DNA from: Amyloporia xantha
Lineage: Eukaryota > Basidiomycota > Agaricomycetes > Polyporales > Adustoporiaceae
Length of the DNA stretch: 64,000 nucleotides
Assembly (NCBI GenBank): GCA_036971615.1
Contig: JAYKKR010000001.1
Coordinates: 3,844,001-3,908,000, forward strand
Direction of reading: 5' to 3'
Below the pieces are notes generated by a model, which was not told the DNA's origin, did no database searches, and saw only the letters and a list, made by a program, of their open reading frames with translations. The translations under genes were made by a program, and so were the position numbers. Below, in pieces: positions 49,101 to 60,200 of this stretch (the stretch's first letter is position 1; each line of letters opens with the position of its first letter).

Positions 49101-50247
49101 CCATCAGTAGGAGTAGCCTGTCCAGGAAATTCTGCGCTCACCAGTATCTGTTGCATCTTTCAATCCCGTGTCAGCTATGAAACTGACGGTGGCGTGGAAT
49201 CGTTTGGCATTCCTCAAGCAGTCCATGACCATATTGACCTCTTCACTACGTAACTGAGCTTCAATCCCTTCCAACGCCCGTTCAAGACTAAGCCAGAAGT
49301 TAATTTCCTGGGATGCTGTTCCGGAAGAAACATCGCGCGACAGCTTGGTCACAGTCTGGATAGACTTTATCCATTGGTTGACATGCCCATGTAACATATT
49401 GAGGAACGTGCTGTCATTGAGAAGCTTAGGCGGAATGTCCGAGATGCTTGGACGAGTGCCTGCTGCCCGAGCCTGTTCAACAGTCCTTTGGATGATGGGA
49501 TGAATGATCAAATGCGTCTCAGGAATCTCAACGTTCTGCTGTAGGTGGAGTAGGGACAGCTCCAATTCGGCAAACTTCTTCTTCGTCATTGGAATCCCTG
49601 TCAGACATGAGTCTCTGGTGTGGCTAGGAAGACGTCCTGACTTACCCATTTTTGAATCGCCATCTTTACCTCCTCCACGCGCTCCTACGAATGCTTCGAA
49701 CCATGGCTTGACGGCGCAACTAACCACAGCATGCAGACTTTCATAAGGCGTTTCATCTCCCCCGAAGAGATTAAGCAGGTGAAGCTGTGTCGCCAGGGGA
49801 ATTGTCGAGTCCAGAGTTGTACCCCGTTTGATGACAGCAAGCGTCGTAGCATGAGCCGGATCGTACGTGAGTTGCGGTGTTAACTTGTACGTATAGGTGG
49901 GCGGCGCCTCATCTAGGTACGTCAATTCCTGTTTGTGTAAGGGCATGGAATGTTAAATGCTTACCTTCGCCATCATCTTTTCGTTTTACTACATAGATGA
50001 CACCACCACCTTCTCCGGCAAACCGCAATACGCGTTCATCAAACTCTTCGTCGAATAGAGACTGCAGCTCGTCCGGCGATCCGCCTAGCATAGGTGGAAG
50101 CAATGCGAGAAGATAGGAACGGAAAACCGAAGGATCGAAGGAGATTGGCGGTTCAACAAGGCCATCGTGCAGGGTACCATTACCATTCGTGTGTGATGCA
50201 CCATTGAGAGTGGTCAAAGACGTTAATTGAGGTTCGACGGCGGTCAT
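46103..50247 (-). CDS. dhc1: Dynein heavy chain tail encoded as separate gene (dhc1 type)
   Basis: N-terminal half of the cytoplasmic dynein heavy chain: dimerisation and cargo-binding tail only. The start at 50247 gives [20 protein letters not shown]. Exons continue [119 protein letters not shown] and [20 protein letters not shown], ending [16 protein letters not shown]. These match the DHC_N1/early linker part of the ~4000-residue chain. The gene stops before the AAA motor, at about 1250 residues. This is the arrangement reported for Schizophyllum commune, where dhc1 encodes the tail and dhc2 the motor. The motor gene is not in this window. Confidence 0.9.
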
Positions 50248-50633
50248 TACAGTGAAATATAGGAAGACGGAAAGGTCTCCTTTGACTGGCGGAACGGACT
50301 ACTGGAGAATTGCGTGATATGGTTAGGAGAGCAGGCAGAGAAGCGAGAGGATTGGCTGGTAGCGTCCCACTGAACGGAACACAGGCAAGATTTTCGATGT
50401 CAGTCAGTCACCAGAGCCATGTGAATAGTGCGCATACCTGGATTAACTAACCATCAACGGCACACGGAGTGCGGAGGACGTGTGCCCAGTTGTTTCTGGT
50501 GTGTGGAAGTGAGGGAGTTGGAGGAGACGTGTGTTGTGAACGGATCGACGCCGACAGACGCGTACTCTGTATGTCGCGTTCCGGCGCTTGAGGATGTTCG
50601 TCCTCCCACCGTCATTCTGAGCACTCAGTGCAA
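50248..50633. promoter_or_regulatory. Divergent promoter of dhc1 and the E2 gene
   Basis: 386 bp between two start codons facing apart. No specific binding site was recognised. Confidence 0.5.
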
Positions 50634-52352
50634 ATGAGGCTCTTCATCCGCACTTCCAGCTGGATCTCCCGTTCTCGCTTTCACACCTCCGCGTCCTGGC
50701 ACATCCATAGGTCTCTCAGGGAGTTCAAATTAGCGGACATTGGCGAGGGTATCACCGAGTGCGAGGTCATAAAATGGTTCGTGCCCGTTGTCGGGATGTA
50801 CGTTCTCATCGGGCATATCCTTTATTCTCTGTGCAGGAGCGTAAAACCCTCGACCTCGGTCCAAGTTTTTGATCCTCTCTGCGAAGTACAAAGCGACAAA
50901 GCGACGGTTGAGATCACAAGTCCTTTTGATGGCATCGTGCAAGAACTGCTTGTCAAAGAGGGTGATATAGCGAAAGTTGGGGCAGGCCTGTGTACTATTG
51001 AGGTAGAGGAAAAGAATGAGGCAAATCCCAAACCTGTAGGGCAATACCCAAACGCAGCCACGGTGGACCAGGTCCCGCCGCACAATCCGACACCAAGCTC
51101 GAGGACTACGATAAGTGAGCATGGTCGTTCAGCAAACAGAAAACCCCAACTACACCCTTTGGACCCGCGCATATCTTTAGAACCTACTCCGACACCAGGG
51201 ACAGGATCATCAACTGAACATATACTCGCTACGCCTTCTGTCCGTCATTTTGCTCGACAACAGGGTGTCGACCTAGTACAACTGGTCCCAGGCAGCGGGA
51301 AGTTGGGCAGAATCGAGAGGCGTGATGTGGAGGCTTTCCTGGGCAGCTCTGCGTCTCGCTCCACAGAAAGTCCACAGTCGCGATCCGAGAGCGTTCACGC
51401 TGCCAACGATGTTATTGTTGAACTGGGTCGCACCAGGTCACAGATGTGGAAGGCAATGACCAAGGTAAGAACAGTTATTTTCTGAAGGTGAAGTGCATCT
51501 CAGCCTCTTGCCTAGAGCCTTGAAATACCACAATTTGGGTAAGTAGTCATTGAACCGCAATGAGTGCACCAAATAGAATTAATATTCCCTTTCGGCAGGT
51601 TCTCCACCAGTCTTGATCTTACAACGTTGCAGGGATTCCTACCAATCATGAATGCAAATATTCCCTCACATTATCTGCCGTTGTCTAATCGTTCCCCAAT
51701 ACCATCGGGGATGGTGCTTTCGCCACCGGATACTCATGCTATCCCAGAATCTGCATGTTACACTCGCCTCACTTTTCTTCCTTTTTTGATGAAAACACTA
51801 TCAAAGGCAATGATGGAATGGCCATTGTTCCGCTCCTCAATCACCCCTTCGTCTCAGTCTAGCGAGTTATCCTCCAACAAGCCTACACTCACTGTGCGCC
51901 CACATGTTGATATAGGGGTTGCTCTTTCCACTCCCTCTGGGCTATATACACCGACGGTTCAGCAAGTCGATACACATTCTGTATATGCCATTGCTTCAAG
52001 ACTGAAATATCTGACCCACTTAGGCCGGCAGACACCTTGTGCTCTGACTCCGGTGGAGATGCCAAAGCGTGGAGGAACCATCACTATCTCTAATGTTGGT
52101 GGGGTTGGTGATGTTGATTATGCCTCTCCTATTCTTGTGCCTGGTGGTGGTATTGCTATTGTGGCTATTGGACGTGCCAAATGGGTCTGGGATGTCAATA
52201 GAGGAAGTGGTGCAGGTGAGAGAAGGTTCCGGGTTGGTGTTAGTTGGAGTGCAGATCACAGAGTAGTTGAGGGAGCAGAGCTCATTGCATTTGTTGAATC
52301 ATGGAGGAGATGGATAGAAAATCCAGAACAGTTAATTGCTGATGGTATATAA
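50634..52352 (+). CDS. Branched-chain 2-oxo acid dehydrogenase E2 (lipoamide acyltransferase)
   Basis: Core of the mitochondrial branched-chain keto-acid dehydrogenase complex. The N-terminus MRLFIRTSSWISRSRFHTS is a likely targeting peptide, followed by FKLADIGEGITECEVIKW. An intron near 50775-50838 joins to SVKPSTSVQVFDPLCEVQSD. The lipoyl lysine is in QSDKATVEI. After a Pro/Ser linker comes the E3/E1-binding domain (ATPSVRHFARQQGVDL then SGKLGRIERRDVEAFL). The acyltransferase domain follows: TRLTFLPFLMKTLSKAMMEW, RPHVDIGVALSTPSGLYTP, GGTITISNVGGVGDVDYASP and FRVGVSWSADHRVVEGAELI. The usual DHRxxDG reads DHRVVEG here, with Glu for the conserved Asp. From about 52050 the codons become markedly T/A-ending and CpG-poor compared with the upstream exons. 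Confidence 0.93.
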
Positions 52353-52950
52353 TGAAATATGTCATTATTTTTGGCCCTGCCTACCCTCCACTTGCTCTGG
52401 TATGAAAGTAGAAAACCCATGTATCCATCAAGCAGGCACTGTCTCCCTCTCTGCTATTCTGTATGAAGGCCCTTATTGGACAAAAATATCACAGCATGAT
52501 ACTAGCACCATAATTATTTCAGATTCAGCTGGATAACTGGAGATCCTGCATAATACTTGAGTATTCATCATTATCTCGGAGAATCCTGGGTGATCTATCT
52601 ATGAACCAAAGGCCATCAGGAAAACACAACTTTTCCTTAGTCTACTTATTTTCTTAAATGTTTTCAGCAAGGACCTTCAGAGAAAAGTAAGAAAAATTAA
52701 GAGAGCTAAGAACATGAATTATTCTTAGCTGTCTTAGATAAGAAGATAAGAACTACTCAGGGAAATAAGAAAAATGTTGAGTTTTCATGATGCAACTTGT
52801 TCTAGCATGGTTCCACCTTAATCCCAGAGCCGCTTAGCAGACTGGCCCTGCCAAATTGAAGGTGGACACTTCAGACATCTGGTCTCGGTTTCTGCCGGGC
52901 TCAAAAGTGTGCGTTTGATTGCACTGCCTGGCTTAAATTAGCGTCTCCTA

Positions 52951-53049
52951 AGTTCAGTTCAGTTCAGTTCGGCAGGTATTTTGGCCGAACCCCGAACCGA
53001 ACCTGCATGCATATGCCCGAACCTGAACCTGAACCTGAACTGAACCTGC
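52951..53049. repeat. GTTCAG / GAACCT short tandem repeat with inverted halves
   Basis: One half is (AGTTC)-type repeats on the plus strand; the other half repeats GAACCT, its near reverse complement. The block can therefore fold back on itself. Confidence 0.6.
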
Positions 53050-53563
53050 TGAATCGTATGAGTGTATTTTATGAGTGTATTTATTGTTGTTTAATATAAA
53101 CGAGGTTCAGATCCCAGGTCACGTGATTCTTCTGGTTCAGGTTTGAGTTGTGGGCGCCAATTGATGACAAAGCTACCGACGCCTACCGCTTATGGCAAGG
53201 CAAATTATAGACACCTAACGATGCGCTCGGCAGAGTCGGGAGTCAGTAGTACTACTACAACAATAGTTGTCTCTTCCTGAATATCAGACTGTAATGCATC
53301 TATGTTTTAATGTGAATGGATAGTGTAGAAAGTCCAATGATACAAATTTAATTTTCTTGCAGTAGAAATCATTCAGCCTGGAGTAGAAAGAAATAGGTCC
53401 CACTGTGACCTGTAGTCAATGAATTTTATTGGATGCCTTCCCGCAGACATTTAGAACCGTTTCTATTCTAAATTTCAGCTCTAAATCATGTCGGCACGCC
53501 GGCTGATCTGTCTGAGACTCAAAGCGAGCCGGTTGGCGCTCGTAAAGTAGAACTGTCACGCTT

Positions 53564-53599
53564 AATCTAGAAGGGGGGTCCGACCCCCCCTCCTAGATT
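53564..53599. repeat. Palindrome with G6/C7 stem
   Basis: AATCTAG and GGGGGGTC pair with ACCCCCCC and CTAGATT around a CG centre, giving a strong 36-bp hairpin. It may be an end of a small mobile element or a terminator-like stem; its origin is unknown. Confidence 0.6.
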
Positions 53600-54737
53600 C
53601 TAAATGCGCTCCAGATAATAATGTTCGAACTCCGCCCCTATCCCATTCGCTCATTCACTCTCTCATCAGGTCCTGCCTGCTTATCTCACTCTTAGTCATC
53701 CAGATCATCACTGATTGTCACAAAATCACAACACTGTTCGGGCGAGCGCTTCGTGTTTAGAAAACCTCTCAGAGTAAGACCCCGGAGGCGGTTTCAAGGT
53801 CCGTTATGAAATAGAATTTTTCTAAATCCTATGGAAAGGCATCCATTGTCAAATAATCATATCCATATTTGAGCGCTTTTCAGTTACAATAGGCCCTGAA
53901 TCCGATGGGGTGTGATTGATGCAGGCCTAACAAATTTGGTATATGTACACGGGCACTTCTACCTATTATAGCAATTTCATATCATTATGAACTCTCATTT
54001 ATCACTTTATACATTTCTCTGTGTGCCGCCAACACCCGAAGCATGAGCACGGTGTCACACGCCAAAACTGTTTGGCTTGTGTACATGGCATTTCGTAGTA
54101 GTGATGAGGCTATCAGTATAACTCTGCACACAGACAAATGTCGTATTCAGCAAGATAATACAAGAAATACATGCTACAGAAGGAGATCATGTGACACTTG
54201 CCTCAATAGGCAAGCAAGCCATGTGACCTACAGATGTGCTCAGACACACCTATACAAGTCCAGCTTCTTTGAGGTCTTCCAGAGCACAGAACTGGAACAA
54301 GACCAGACCCCAACTAGGCCCTTCTAGAACCAATCCAGAACCAGTCCAGATGCAGTCCAGATGAACCCAGAATAAATGTGAATGTCCTCAATGAATGGAA
54401 GAATGTATGGCACGGTATGAGGGAATTTTATGATTGGTCAGTTAGAAGTTGGTTCTTGTCTCGGCGCTCAGTCAGACAATGACTCATGGGAGTCTAGACC
54501 AAATATAGGTTGATGAGAGGATGACTCAGAGTATTTTGTAGCTTAGTAAGTGACCCGTCATAGGAATGAGTCAGCAGATTCTACATGTATATATAGACCT
54601 CGATCCAGCTTTGGAGATGATCATCAAATCATCAAGGATCAAATTGAATCACTCAGTATCTGTTATTGGTGCATAACGTATTGCACCTCTGTCGATTATA
54701 AGAAGCACCTTATAATCAAACTCTGTCTTTGGGTAAC

Positions 54738-55023
54738 GTTCACGTGGAACTTCTTACCTACTACCGCTGTCTCTGTAACTCACGTGGAGTTACTATCTGT
54801 CTACGTCTGTCTTTAGCTCATGTGGAGCTAATCTGTCTGTCTGTCTGTCTGTCTGTCTGTAACTCACGTGGAGTTACCATCTGTTTATATCTGTTCTTAG
54901 CTCACGTGGAGCTAATCTGTCTGTCTGTCTGTGTAGCTCATGTGGAGCTATCTTGTTGTTACGTTTGTGTAGCTCATCTGGAGTTACTATCTGATTAAGT
55001 CCATTCTAGCTCACGTGGAGCTA
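54738..55023. repeat. Array of eight short stem-loops with covarying stems
   Basis: Eight units at 54738-54750, 54775-54793, 54813-54831, 54859-54877, 54897-54915, 54934-54950, 54970-54986 and 55007-55023. Each has a 4-7-bp stem around a 5-nt loop ACGTG (or ATGTG, ATCTG). Stems switch in pairs between TAGCTC/GAGCTA and TAACTC/GAGTTA; the first unit is GTTC/GAAC. Spacers are (TCTG)n-like. Most units contain CACGTG, the E-box of bHLH factors. The array directly borders the probable LTR. Confidence 0.8.
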
Positions 55024-55451
55024 CCTCTGTTGTTTGTTCGGTAATAGGCGCCAAGCCCCTCTGGGCCCCGATACAGCTCTTTTCGGCAATCACATCCCGC
55101 CCGGCACTTCGGCTCAGTCACCCAAGTCTTCGATTTTGCCTTCGACATCCTTCGATGCTATGCACGTTACCCCCGGCGCTCAGCACCCTTCGACACTCTT
55201 CGACTGTTCGCTAAGCTTGCTCGAAGCTCGGCGCGGTCGTTCCGATGCTTCGCCCTTAGATCCTAGGCCATCTCCCGCATTCGGCGGACAAAGGTGCCAC
55301 TCGACGCCGCTCGTACAGCGCATGCATCGCTTCGTGCCACACCGACGCGTCCAGTCTTTCCCAATTAGGTATTGTGCCTCGCGGCGTGCCTTCGAAGATG
55401 GATATCGGTCCGAGTTGTATCGTATGTGTCTCTTAATTTCCGCGTTCGGCA

Positions 55452-55459
55452 TGACGTCA
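55452..55459. promoter_or_regulatory. CRE-like palindrome TGACGTCA in probable LTR
   Basis: Perfect 8-bp site for bZIP/CREB-ATF-type factors, about 115 bp upstream of the TATA motif. Function inferred from position. Confidence 0.35.
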
Positions 55460-55572
55460 CTCTACCGATGGCCTCGATATGTGCCACTCAGTGAGGCAGA
55501 CTCGTGTAGGACAATGCAAAGCCACTCGTACTAGTGTGCCACTCTCGATAGTCGTAGCGTTCTCTTTCGTAG

Positions 55573-55579
55573 TATAAAA
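55573..55579 (+). promoter_or_regulatory. TATA box (TATAAAA) in probable LTR
   Basis: TATAAAA is followed by a pyrimidine-rich stretch, as expected just upstream of the start of the retroelement transcript. Confidence 0.4.
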
Positions 55580-56399
55580 CATGTCGTATTTCTCTCTCAA
55601 ATACAAGTTCTTTTTCCCCCTCTGAGTTCAGAGCTCATAAGTCGAGTTCGCCCTGCGTCTAAGTCTTCTACTGCGTTCACTGCGTTACTTCGTCTGCGCT
55701 GCGTTTACTTCGAAAACCTCGTCACTGCGTCTACTCGTCGATACCGTCTCGACGAACCTTTGATCCTACGATCGCCTTCGACTATTGTCGAAGAACTGCG
55801 TTGCGCCTCGAACTGCGTTCTAGCTAAGTCCTCCCTCTCGAAGCATTCCTACTCCTTCTACGATACATCTGTGACGGATACGGTACAGGGCATAGCTAGA
55901 CTATACGCCATGCTGTTCCGCGCCACTTTTGGGACGCGCGAGCCGACCCCCTTCGCTGCACGTAGCGCTCGCCGGATTTAGTAGTTACAAGAATATCTTT
56001 CATAATTAGCTACACGTGACTTTGTACATACCTCGCGCAGAGCGCGAGTTAGGAAAGGATCCTTTTTACCACTACAACTCCGGCGTGAACGTTTGCGCCC
56101 CAGGAGTTCGTATCGAAGGAGCAGCCTCAGCTGCTCCAACTTCTGCATTTCTCGGACGCTCAGCCGCCCAGAGGACCACCTGTGGTATCCAAAGTTGTAC
56201 AACAATTGCCCAGGTACCTGGGCTTAGCTCTGTGCACAACTTGGCCAGGGTTTTACAAGGCTTGTAATACAACTGGGCCTGCTGATTGACAATCCACAAA
56301 CCTGCCTAGCCTTTGTACAATGTTAACCTGGTTTGTAAATCCGCATTTTTGACAATTTCAGTTAAATACTGGGCAAGCTTGTAATAAATATAATCATAT

Positions 56400-56740
56400 A
56401 TTTCTGCTGTACAGGTCATATATCATTATATATCATTAAAATCCGCTTATTTCTGCCAATCCATATATGGTAATATCCAATACAGGATTATTATATATCA
56501 TTAGAATCCGCTTGAATGGGCCATTCCAAATATGGTAATAGCCAGTATATACACCATTAGAATTCGTTTGAATGGGCCATTCCAAATATGGTAATATTCA
56601 ATATAGGATTGTTATATATCATTGGGATCCATTTGAATGGGGCAATACAAATATGCAATAAAATGTAGGGGTATTATATACCATTAGAAAGCACTTGAAT
56701 GGGTCATTCCCAATATGGTAATGGTCCATTTGGGGCTGGC
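56400..56740. repeat. Diverged tandem repeats in left foldback arm
   Basis: About five units of 65-75 bp sharing TATATCATTAGAATCCG, TTGAATGGGCCATTCC and AATATGGTAATA. The mirror image lies at about 57930-58270 in the right arm. Confidence 0.7.
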
Positions 56741-57929
56741 ACATCAATAATGATGATTTTGGGGCGGTTATATTTTCATATCGTCGCGTTTGAATCAGTA
56801 TTTTGCATTTTCTGGCTTAATCGGGCAAGCTAGGGGTCTGGAAAAATTTATCTGGGATCCTTGGATGATGCTCTATGACTTTCATTTCTGCCATATATGG
56901 TAATATTTCCTTTTTGGAAAGTGTCGGTAGTGCTCACAGGGCTATATAGCAGGTCAATATCAGTGAGAATGTGTATCAGAAGTGGTATAATGTAGTGCAG
57001 CATGTGGTGTGAATGGCTAGTGAACAGTCGGAGACGGCTATGTAACACAGATGTTCACACATCTCATCGCTTTTGCTATTTGACAATCAGCCAGTCGGTG
57101 CACACCATGCATTGCTAATGTTTGAGGTAGATAGTATACTGCACACAGTCAATCACTTGATTGATGAGTGTACTCAACAGTCACTCATATCCAGTATTTA
57201 GTCACTAGCAGTTGGCAGTCAGTCAGCCAGCCAGCCAGTCAATCAGTCAGTCATAAGTGCGCACTCAGTCACTTTGTCTGCGACTGAAGATGAACTTGAT
57301 GAAGTTCAAACATAAGTCTGTACACAAATACACATCTGTTCACACATATTGACAATGACTTGGACAATAACATAAGTGACTTTTGACCTGAGATCACAGT
57401 GACTGAGTGCACACTTATGACTGACTGATTGACTGGCTGGCTGGCTGACTGACTGCCAACTGCTAGTGACTAAATACTGGATATGAGTGACTGTTGAGTA
57501 CACTCATCAATCAAGTGATTGACTGTGTGCAGTATACTATCTACCTCAAACATTAGCAATGCATGGTGTGCACCGACTGGCTGATTGTCAAATAGCAAAA
57601 GCGATGAGATGTGTGAACATCTGTGTTACATAGCCGTCTCCGACTGTTCACTAGCCATTCACACCACATGCTGCACTACATTATACCACTTCTGATACAC
57701 ATTCTCACTGATATTGACCTGCTATATAGCCCTGTGAGCACTACCGACACTTTCCAAAAAAGGAAATATTACCATATATGGCAGAAATGAAAGTCATAGA
57801 GCATCATCCAAGGATCCCAGATAAATTTTTCCAGACCCCTAGCTTGCCCGATTAAGCCAGAAAATGCAAAATACTGATTCAAACGCGACGATATGAAAAT
57901 ATAACCGCCCCAAAATCATCATTATTGAT

Positions 57930-58270
57930 GTGCCAGCCCCAAATGGACCATTACCATATTGGGAATGACCCATTCAAGTGCTTTCTAATGGTATATAATA
58001 CCCCTACATTTTATTGCATATTTGTATTGCCCCATTCAAATGGATCCCAATGATATATAACAATCCTATATTGAATATTACCATATTTGGAATGGCCCAT
58101 TCAAACGAATTCTAATGGTGTATATACTGGCTATTACCATATTTGGAATGGCCCATTCAAGCGGATTCTAATGATATATAATAATCCTGTATTGGATATT
58201 ACCATATATGGATTGGCAGAAATAAGCGGATTTTAATGATATATAATGATATATGACCTGTACAGCAGAA
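57930..58270. repeat. Diverged tandem repeats in right foldback arm
   Basis: Inverse copy of the repeats at 56400-56740. Confidence 0.7.
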
Positions 58271-58752
58271 ATATATGATTATATTTATTACAAGCTTGCC
58301 CAGTATTTAACTGAAATTGTCAAAAATGCGGATTTACAAACCAGGTTAACATTGTACAAAGGCTAGGCAGGTTTGTGGATTGTCAATCAGCAGGCCCAGT
58401 TGTATTACAAGCCTTGTAAAACCCTGGCCAAGTTGTGCACAGAGCTAAGCCCAGGTACCTGGGCAATTGTTGTACAACTTTGGATACCACAGGTGAGAGG
58501 ACGACCGCGACGTCCGCGTTCAACGACCACCGCGACTACGTGTCGATCGGACGCGTACCGTCCAGCGATCTCGTCGCTCACCACGAATCGAACTCACGAA
58601 GAGTCCACCAACCTCGAGCTCCGCGTAAAGAAGACCTGTCACTTCCTGGATTCGAGAGCGCCAAGTCCGCGAACTCTCACATTGGTGGACATTCAGGGAG
58701 TAGTCCATCTTCTCAAACGCTGTACGCTCTTCTTTTTCTTAGCTAGCTGTCT

Positions 58753-60200
58753 ATGTCGTCTAGCCAGCCGGAATCAATCCTCCAAGATAACATCAACCAC
58801 CCGACCGAAGAAGCCTCAGCTGACACCGCTCGGCCCCCACGTTCGGATCTATTGCGTCTACTCCCGGACATTGCTACCGCCTCGCCACCGTTACTCGCTC
58901 CGCATCTCACCCATCTAGGAGGAAGTCAACGACCACTCCCTTCCACCCCGTCGGAAGAACGTTCGCCAGTGGGTTCTACGCCGGTCCTTGTAGGCTCGGA
59001 AGACTTCAACGAGACTGGACGATGGAGAGTGTCCGCCGAATCGACACCTGCTCGGTTAGTCGAAGACCCCTATCGATTCTCGCAATCATCGCAAACTCCT
59101 TTCTTTGCGGCTGGAGGACAGGGGGCGAACGCGTCCCGTTCCCCTCACATTCCCGGGGCGTACCGAGCAGCCTCCCTAGGACCAACTTTCTCGAAGGAAG
59201 CCCTAGAGAGATCCCGAAGCCCCAGCAAAGTCCTTCCTGGAGGAGTAGCTGGAGACTCTTCCGACTCCCCCGAAGCGATCTCCCACACTTCCCCGCTAGG
59301 CTCCGTTGCCGTTATGGAAGAAAGTGTTACGGTAGCCCCGTTGCCGGCCTCTACGAACGCCTCCCCTATAGTAAATACGTCGTGCATTGCCCCACCAAAC
59401 TCGCGAGCCGGGACTCCTCGTTCTAGGTCGTCAAATGCCTCCGGTAAATCGCGAGCTAGTCTCCACTCGCACGTCTCACGCACATCGGTTCGAGCCGCGG
59501 CCAACGCCCCTCTCGAGCGTCACACGATACGGGCTCTGTGCGACGCGGAAGGATTCTTGTTGGAAACCTTACGAGACAAAGAAGCTTCCTTGGATATATT
59601 CGCCGAACTCGCGGAACCTGATCGAACGGGACGTATCGTAGTGTAGGGGATGAGACTCACGCCTTCCTTTTGGAAGAATTTTCGGAGGCCCACGTCCACG
59701 ACGCAGGGAACGCGGTTGGCAAGGAGAAACGGTACAGACTCCCCGCCTCTACGTTACGCCGCGTGGAATACTTGACGGATGGGTTGGAAAGAGCTGTCAA
59801 AGCTATGTTGCGGCTGGAATTCGCGGACAAGACCTGGGACTTCGATCACCATGAACGGCTACTGTCGATCCTGAAAGGATGCGAGTCCAAGAGCCTCCTG
59901 TGCGACGCTTTCCAGCTCGTTCAGCTGCGTACCGGTAAGGCCCTGGAAATAGTTTGCCAACGGAATGATCTTCATTGCGGACACCCTATGACGAAATCAA
60001 TTCCCTCCACGGTGTCCGACTTCTATAGCGACTCGAGCGGGTCGGATCCTTCACCTCGCCATCGTCTCGACTGCTGGCTGCTTCGAACAGACGTCGCGTC
60101 GCCGTCACCCCCAATATCAACAAGTAGTGGAACGCCGAACACTCCAACTCGCTGGAAGAGGACGACCGATTCCTGCGGAACTAAGGGACGTCCCTGCTAA
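58753..60200 (+). pseudogene. N-terminal gag-like region in two frames
   Basis: A first frame (58753-59646) starts MSSSQPESILQDN, is Ser/Pro-rich and ends HTIRALCDAEGFLLETLRDK and a stop. A second frame (about 59650-60200) continues FLLEEFSEAHVHDAGNAVG, LRRVEYLTDGLERAVKAML and LLSILKGCESKSLL. The text reads as one protein broken by a frame change near 59640, then changes frame again near 60130 into the long downstream frame. No enzyme domain is visible. Confidence 0.55.

Larger units (their letters stand above)
52353..54737. other. Gene-free, CpG-poor region
   Basis: 2.4 kb of AT-richer sequence with very few CpG dinucleotides and no coding motif. It includes a hairpin AGCTAAGAA/TTCTTAGCT (52704-52730), a GTTCAG/GAACCT-rich stretch and a G-run palindrome, listed separately. 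Likely old repeat debris next to the retroelement. Confidence 0.55.
55024..56169. other. Probable LTR and leader of a gypsy-type retroelement
   Basis: CpG-rich sequence lying between the hairpin array and the foldback. It has a TATA motif and a CRE-like site and is followed by gag-like frames beyond the foldback. The partner LTR would lie outside the window, so the limits cannot be fixed. Open frames here look like chance. Confidence 0.4.
56177..58495. mobile_element. 2.3-kb foldback element
   Basis: Two almost identical inverted arms, 56177-57273 and 57398-58495 (about 1.1 kb each), surround a 124-bp centre. The ends read CACCTGTGG and CCACAGGTG. A 7-bp direct repeat AGAGGAC flanks it (56170-56176 and 58496-58502), consistent with a target duplication. 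No protein is encoded. It is AT-rich and CpG-poor, unlike the CpG-rich retroelement sequence on both sides, so it seems to have inserted into the leader of that element. Confidence 0.85.

Noticed and set aside
50730..51122. Minus-strand open frames opposite the E2 gene
   Set aside because: Shadows of the lipoyl-domain coding sequence, which has full family motifs on the plus strand.
54729..54998. Open frame through the stem-loop array with repeated HVELICLSVC
   Set aside because: It is a translation of the short tandem repeat, not a protein gene.
55034..55534. 166-codon open frame next to the hairpin array
   Set aside because: Lies in the probable LTR, overlaps regulatory motifs and shows no domain.
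57274..57397. Centromere or CRISPR-like origin of the repeats around the foldback centre
   Set aside because: The repeats are not regularly spaced with unique spacers, and the structure is fully explained by an inverted repeat with a short centre.
58373..58918. 181-codon open frame spanning the right edge of the foldback
   Set aside because: It crosses the element boundary and the target duplication, so it is an insertion artefact; the same N-terminal text appears in the inverse arm at 56072-56299.
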